A stretch of DNA of 64,000 bases from Metellina segmentata (Eukaryota; Arthropoda; Arachnida; Araneae; Tetragnathidae), in NCBI GenBank assembly GCA_947359465.1, contig OX375872.1:131229453-131293452 (forward strand), read 5' to 3'. Both the position numbers and the translations under genes were made by a program. Positions 58,303-64,000 of the stretch are shown here, piece by piece. Under the pieces are notes generated by a model. It was not told the DNA's origin, ran no database searches, and worked only from the letters and a program-made list of their open reading frames with translations. Position 1 is the stretch's first letter. Each line of letters opens with the position of its first letter.

Positions 58303-59649
58303 TTAATCTACTTGGTGCTAACCAATCAACTATCAGATATCAATTCGAAATTCATTATTTAGAATTTTTGTAGGCGAAGTGCTAAAATCCTCTTCTATAA
58401 ACATGACGAGTGATGTCACATTTTGAATACGAACAGGAAACATATCCCAGCCACCTACATTTATCTTGACAAAAATTGCCTGTCATAACAATACATAATC
58501 ATACTGAAAATACTGACTGAAAATACTACTCTGAGTAACTGAAAATAAATTGAATAAATGCAAAGTACAATAAAAAAATAATTATTGGAATTATCAAATG
58601 ACATGTTTCTCATTGCTAGAAAGTTATAATTTTTCCCCCATAGCTTTCTCAGAATTATGTTTCTTGACCTTGTTTCATTTGTAAACTGCAATGTATTGCA
58701 CCCCGGCAAGAAAAGTGACACAACTCAAATTGTAGAATTTGAGAAACATCAACTTAAAGGATACTATAAAACTTATATTGAAATAGTATAAGCTTTTTCC
58801 TATACCTAAATTAAAATACTTATTATACATCAGATACTAAAGTGCTTAAATTAAAATGCCTATTATATTTCAGATACTTCAGTATCTAAAATTCACTACT
58901 TTAATCTCTCTCCCTCCTCTCTTTTCCCACAAACTTCTATTATATTTAAAATATTCCAATACCTTTCTCTGTTCCTTTAAAAAAAATAGACATACAGCGA
59001 CAAAGCCGGCCTATACCTTTCCAGGGAAAAAAAAAAGGCTAAGACCTGAAATTTAAAAAATCTTTTACTTTCTCAGAGGGATCCATATCTTGGAAGAAAT
59101 TCAATATTTCTGATCTTAGACATTTTCCCCTGCTTTCATAAAGTGACACGTTTGGAACTGCAAGAAATATACACCCATAAACTTGGGCAACTGAACTGTT
59201 TGTTTTGAGATAAAAATGAAACACAATTGTTACGCTTGTTCGTCAGAACGTGGTTACAAATTTACAAATGTGGTAGCTCAATATTTTAAAACACTATTTA
59301 ACTTTCATAAAGTCAAATTTTCTGTGGAAGAAGATAAACAGATAAAATCTTAGTAGTAAAATATATGCAAGACATGAAAAAACGACTAATAAAGATTAAA
59401 AACTTGTAAAACTATTGTCAATGGTCATTTCGGTTGGCCATTCATGAGGAAAGGAGTATAGACGTGAAGTGTGGAAATATGAGTAGTCTGAGTATTGCTA
59501 TTCAGAGAAGCTTCTCAAAACGTGTCCAACATGTCAACTGGCAATCACGTGACTGCTCTGTGAAAAATTGTAGTTGGCTTATTTGCCATTTCATCACCTT
59601 ATTTGGGGATAGGACAAGGACGAAGAAGGTAGATGTGTGAATGCGAATT
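58303..59649. other. AT-rich stretch, no gene seen
   Basis: Short frames (for example 58461-58721 minus and 59434-59640 plus) carry no motifs. Confidence 0.45.
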
Positions 59650-60140
59650 TGAAAAGATTTTATTGCTCCTTTCCTTAGGCAAGAATCTTTTGAAAATATT
59701 ATATTGCTCCTTTTCGTAGAATAAAATTTTTTTGGAAAGATTATATGTCTCCTTTACTTTCTTAGAGCAAAATCCTTTAGAGATATATTCTATTGCTCCT
59801 TCCCTTAGAATAGAACCCTTTGTAAATATTCTTTTCATCGTTTCTTCAGAATAAAATTCCTTGGAAAGATTGTATTGGTCCATTCTTAAAAATAGAATTC
59901 CTTGGAAAAATATTTTTTTGCTCCTTTCCTTAGAATTAAATCCCGTGACTAGACCTATTAGTTTTTCTATTGAATAGAGTCTTTTGAAACTATTCTCTCT
60001 CTATTTGTCCTTTTATTTGAATAGAACTATATCTAAAGATATTCTATTGATCCTTTTTTTAGAATAGAATTATTTGTAAAGATTCTATTGGTAATGAAGG
60101 TCAGAAATGGTTAGAAGTCAGGCAAGGAAGACTGCAAGTT
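59650..60140 (+). repeat. ~58-bp tandem repeat T4, largest block
   Basis: About seven units of ttagaatagaatcctttgra, aatattctattgctccttt, ending in the same unique flank (aaggtcagaaatggttagaa) as the block at 9680. The 94-codon minus-strand frame across it reflects the near multiple-of-three period. Confidence 0.82.
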
Positions 60141-60559
60141 GCAATGTATAGTTATGGGTGTGACCTCGAAGGGTTAAAGGTTTACAAATACTTGTTAGAG
60201 TATTATACTTATCTACTGCAATTTCAAAAGAAATGCGTAGGATACTAACAGACTAATCAAAGACGCAGTATCTTCAAGTTTGATCTTTACGAATTGATGG
60301 TTGTTACACTGCTTATATTAGTATCAAATACTTGATACTAGATAGCAATATAATCACTCAGTCAAAATGTTAATTAAAGGTGACTTGTTTTCAAGTCATT
60401 CTGAGGCATCAGTTTTTTTATAGCATCATTTCAACAACCGTTAAACCTCAAGATCAAAGTTATAGATACTGTCGTCTTGACGGTAATATTGTAGTTTACT
60501 TCGTTCTATAAATGGCGCGTTTATACTTTCAAACCTAAAGTTAAGCAATCCAGTGAACA
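60141..60559. other. AT-rich spacer, no gene seen
   Basis: No supported feature. Confidence 0.45.
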
Positions 60560-61163
60560 ATTATATCATATTGAGTAATCTAACATTGCGCCAATATAAC
60601 TTTTTAATATAGTACTGTATGAAATTTACAGAACTCAATTACACTCAAAAATGAATATCTAGACAGTTAAATTATGCTGTCAAACTTAACGCTAACCAAT
60701 TTAATGGTAAGAATGCTATGGTTACGAAAATTTTCATCTTGAGCAATTTAACGTTGTCAGTATAATTTCGTAATGTGTTACTGTAAACATTTTACGTCTA
60801 TATTCACAATTATCTTCAGTTATATTCAAAAATAGATAGATCTGGACTTTTAAATTATTCTGTCAAACTCAACGCTAAGTAATTCAATAATAAGAATGCA
60901 ATGGTTATCAAATATTTCATGTTAATCAATCTAACGTTGCTAATATAATTTTGTAATGTTCAACTGCACAAAATTTAATCTACAATCATAAAATAATCTT
61001 CAACTTCACCAAAAAATAAATGTCACGACTTTCAAATTTAATCAAAGAAATTACAACACATAATCTCAAAACTCTCTTAAATAATATAACTGCTAAATTA
61101 AAAAATGCAATTTAAACTCTTAAGTAATGTAACAACTAAACTAATAAATGCAATATTGACTCT
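60560..61163 (+). repeat. ~190-bp tandem repeat T22, interrupted by Helitron H2
   Basis: Units share tgagcaatctaacgttgc, aatataatttygtaatgt, ctcaattatcttc, ataaatrtctagacttttaa and tgtcaaactcaacgctaa. Near its end 'aaatgcaatttaaactct' (about 61104) is repeated as 'aaatgcaatattgactct' (about 61146); the second copy received the Helitron. Confidence 0.75.
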
Positions 61164-62326
61164 TCTCTACTGTTATAAAGGAAGTGTTTGTTTGTATATG
61201 TGCACGCTCCTGACGAATCTATGGCACTTACAATAATGGGATTTAGCACACAGGTAGTCCGAATTTTTTGCATTTTTTTTGGTGCCGCCTAATTTAAAAA
61301 TTCAATCTAGAACATTTTAAAATGAATTTAATGAAATTTAATTATTATTGTTTTCCTTAGAATGGCAACACCATAAAGAGATGGCAGATTCTAAGTTTAT
61401 TTTTTCCGTGCTTCCGTTCGAACGCTTTCAGCCGAAGAACAAAACAAATAAAAAGTTTTAACTGGAGTTATGCAATTATCTTTCTATCTCCTAGATCGTT
61501 AAAGATAGAGTAAAAATTTCAACGGATTTGAAATCTGCGAAAATTTCACATTAGATTGATACCTAAAAATACAATTTTCTTTAAATAAATAAAGTTTTTA
61601 AATTGAATACATTTTATATTTTTGCAAAAGAATGTGACGTCACGCCAACATTCGTGTTCCAAAAATAAACAGATTACATTACCCGTCCTCTTACGATTTC
61701 AGCGAAAGAAAGCAAATAAAATAAAAGCATTTTGGCTGGCAATATTTAGTTCTTTTTGGTAAAATCGGGATCATTAAAGATAGATTAAAAATTTCAACGG
61801 ATTTGGAATCTGCTGAAAATTTTACACCAGATAGATTACCTTATACATTTGATTCTCTTTTAATATATAATTTTTCAGTTAAATATTTATATTTTCGCAA
61901 GAGATTGTGACGTCACGCCAATTGGATCTCTACGTAATTCGAATTTGGCCGCATTTTCTTTTTTGTAAAATCGGGATCGTTAAATATAGATTGAAAATTT
62001 CAACGGATTTGAAATCTGTGGAAAATTTTACACCAGATAGATACCTTAAACACTTGATTTTCTATTAATAAATTATCTTTCAATTAAATATTTATATTTT
62101 CGCAAGATATTATGACGTCACGCTGATTGTATCTCTCCGCAATTTGAATTTGCCCGCATTTGACAATGAGCGTTGCCCCGTGGTGGCTGTTATCCAATAC
62201 GCTACGAATTCCCATTTCGTAGCAATCACCAGGGCGATGCGAGCGAGCAATGTCGAGCAGTGGTCACACCTGACCCTACTAAAAGAACTGTCACGGGCAA
62301 CGCCGTGCTGGCCACGCAGTGGCTAG
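61164..62326 (+). mobile_element. Non-autonomous Helitron, family H2, copy B
   Basis: A 1163-bp element starting TCTCTACTGTTATAAAGG and ending ctgGCCACgcaGTGGCtag, a perfect 5-bp hairpin then CTAG. Its boundaries are confirmed by an unoccupied paralogous site at 61115-61135 (ctct|taagtaatgtaac versus ctct-element-taagtaatataac), with no target duplication. The interior has about three ~200-270-bp units, each with 'aaaatttcaacggatttg' and a tgacgtcacg palindrome (61639, 61908, 62113). No Rep/helicase is encoded. Confidence 0.88.
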
Positions 62327-63187
62327 TAAGTAATATAACTGTTTAAAATTAAATATACACTTTTAACTTAATTAATATTACTACACATGATGTATTGAGG
62401 CAGAATCCTTACACAGATTCATGTTTAAATGAATTTTCAACATACGGTTTTTGTAATAGAAACATGTCTCAAATTACAAATAAGTGCCACAATCTTCAAA
62501 TTTAGTCAAAGGAAACAGAAGTTCATTGACTTAAAACGATAGATCATAATGTGTTCAATTTATACAACAAAATAAATATCTCGATATTCAAAGTCAATCT
62601 AGGGAGCCAAGAGATGAGCATTCTGAAGTTCAGCATCATAATATTATACGAAGACTTGGATTGATTCTACTTAGATTTCTTTTGTATCCATTTCATTTCT
62701 CTAAAAGGAAAAAGATATTGGAATACCTTATATTGATTTATCTTAGACACTCATATCCATGTACAAAGATTGATGTAACATGAATACCACCATCTTTTAA
62801 TTTAGTTTAGTGGGCCAAAAATTGACCGGCTGAAATTCAAAGGATGTTGTTAAATGGCTATATTTTCAACAGCCTACTGTATCAAAAAATAAAGTATTAT
62901 TTAAAGAAATATATATTTGGCAGACAAAACTTAAGGAGGCAATCTAAAGCTCAGACATATTTTCAAACGACACTACGAAATGGGAACAATGATATATTTT
63001 TCATAAGAACAAATTTTACGGTTCTATGTTGGGAATTAAAGCGCTTTTTATTTGAGAAAACTAGAATTGAGTAAAATTGTCAAATGGTATATGATGATTT
63101 CCTTATGCTTACTTTCTCTTACCTTATTGTTCTGTTACATAAAAATATTAGAAAAATACTGAGACTGGTATCGATTAGATGTAAATA
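62327..63187. other. AT-rich, T22 remnant then unique sequence
   Basis: 62327-62560 continues degenerate T22 repeats (taagtaatataactg; cacaatcttcaaatttagtc). Beyond that nothing is supported; the 76-codon frame at 62844-63074 has no motif. Confidence 0.45.
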
Positions 63188-63189
63188 TA

Positions 63190-64000
63190 CAGGGTGGTCC
63201 CGAATTCATGGTACAAACTTTAATGGTAGGTACAGGACATTGTAACAATGATTTATTGTATAGGAATGTATAGTCGCAAGTGACGCGGTGAGGCGTAAAC
63301 AGGGGAAATAAAAGGAAAGAGAAATGGAGTGATCGGTTGGTTTCAACAACGTTTCAGTATTAATGTGCGGGCTGGTATTGTGAACGACTTTTTGATTGGC
63401 CCATACTTACTACCCACGCGGCTCACTGGCGGAAGCTATCTTATTTTTCTGAAAGAAGTGTTACCACAACTGCTGCATGATGTTCCGATCGCCATTCGTA
63501 ACCGCATGTGGTTTCAGCACGATGGGGCGCCAGCACACTTCAGCATTGATGTACGGAATTACCTGAATGCCACGTTTGGTACTCGATGGATTGGGCGTGG
63601 TGGACCAGTCCCTTGGCCACCCCGATCTCCCGATTTATCGAGCCTCGATTACTTTTTATGGGGACATCTAAAGCATCTTGTTTATGAGACTCCAGTTGAC
63701 TCAGATGAGGATCTCGTCGCTCGCTTATCTGTAGCTGCTGCAGGTGTGCGTGAAATACCAGGCATCTTTGAACGTGTACGCCAATCGCTCCACCGACGCT
63801 GTCAAGCATGTATCGATACTGGTGGACGCAATTTTGAACAATTACTGTAAACATGACACTTGTCAACAACGCTTTCAATAAAATCTTTGTTTTTCCTTTC
63901 GGCCGTTATTTCCCCTGTTTTCGCCTCACCGCGTCACTTGCGACTATACATTCCTATACAATAAATCATTGTTACAATGTCCTGTACCTACCATTAAAGT
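63190..64000 (+). mobile_element. Long-TIR mariner element (DD41D, rosa-like), cut by the window end
   Basis: The left terminal inverted repeat starts CAGGGTGGTCCCGAATTC right after TA (63188-63189) and extends ~120 bp to 63310 (gcgtaaacaggggaaata). The right arm begins at 63907 and reaches the window edge; position 64000 pairs with 63217, so about 27 bp of element should lie outside. The arms are almost identical where they overlap, indicating a young insertion. The interior encodes only the catalytic half of a transposase. Confidence 0.92.
63329..63850 (+). pseudogene. rosa-like mariner transposase, catalytic half
   Basis: A 174-codon open frame without stops. It covers the region after the first catalytic aspartate (VRAGIVNDFLIGPYLLPTRL), the second aspartate in MWFQHDGAPAHFS, and the third in SPDLSSLDYFLWGHLKHLVY. 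It then runs to the usual C-terminus (VRQSLHRRCQACIDTGGRNF then EQLL) and TAA. Forty-one residues lie between the second and third aspartates, the DD41D spacing of the rosa group of mariners. The N-terminal DNA-binding domain and first aspartate are deleted (expected length about 340-370), and no ATG begins this frame, so it is a non-autonomous internal-deletion copy despite the intact reading frame. Confidence 0.92.

Overview
The window reads as intergenic, AT-rich arthropod DNA, most likely from a spider (orb-weaver type). That call rests on the overall style of the sequence: no bacterial operons, no ribosome-binding sites and no long open frames, but many degraded Tc1/mariner, hAT, piggyBac-like and Helitron elements and tRNA-like SINEs. 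The decayed Tc1 and mariner proteins look like those I know to be abundant in orb-weaver genomes. Species assignment is inference. I found no convincing host protein-coding exon, rRNA or true tRNA gene. Every recognisable protein signal belongs to a transposon relic.

Layout. 0-12 kb: a Tc1 helix-turn-helix fragment at the left edge, a short SINE with a perfect 14-bp target duplication (453-675), degenerate ~415-bp tandem repeats split by a deleted hAT element (3333-3961), a ~200-bp tandem array split by a tRNA-like SINE (5028-5362), and a nearly full-length Tc1 pseudogene (8388-9445). 12-18 kb: short tandem arrays, the first piggyBac-like MITE, then ~3 kb of featureless AT-rich DNA and a nested foldback/hAT-like MITE complex (17762-18536). 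18.6-31 kb: two Helitron families (one complete copy of each at 18628-20198 and 20671-21461), a large piggyBac-like MITE, a probable solo LTR, tandem arrays, a near-perfect hairpin at 25731-25780, and a Helitron inserted head-on into another Helitron of the same family (27310-30431). 31-45 kb: a mariner deletion derivative, another piggyBac-like MITE, a second hAT (34742-35418) with a perfect 8-bp target duplication, several tandem arrays (one carrying SINE tails as part of its unit), and a ~1.7-kb pogo-like insertion with a credible spliced exon (42209-43943). 45-64 kb: SINEs, two more Tc1 pseudogenes (one apparently inside a piggyBac-like MITE), a 157-bp satellite with a four-monomer higher-order repeat (about 54.7-57.16 kb), a long-TIR MITE, the second copy of the smaller Helitron, and at the right edge a long-TIR mariner of the DD41D (rosa-like) type cut by the window end.

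Two themes tie the window together. First, most of the background is old, diverged tandem duplication (units 23 to ~655 bp). Single transposons landed in individual units, so the neighbouring units preserve the empty target sites and let several insertion boundaries be read to the base. Second, a TTAA-flanked MITE family recurs at six or seven loci; its interior is a variable-length array built on the palindrome GACGAGATATCTCGTC. That family is the best candidate here for something not yet described.
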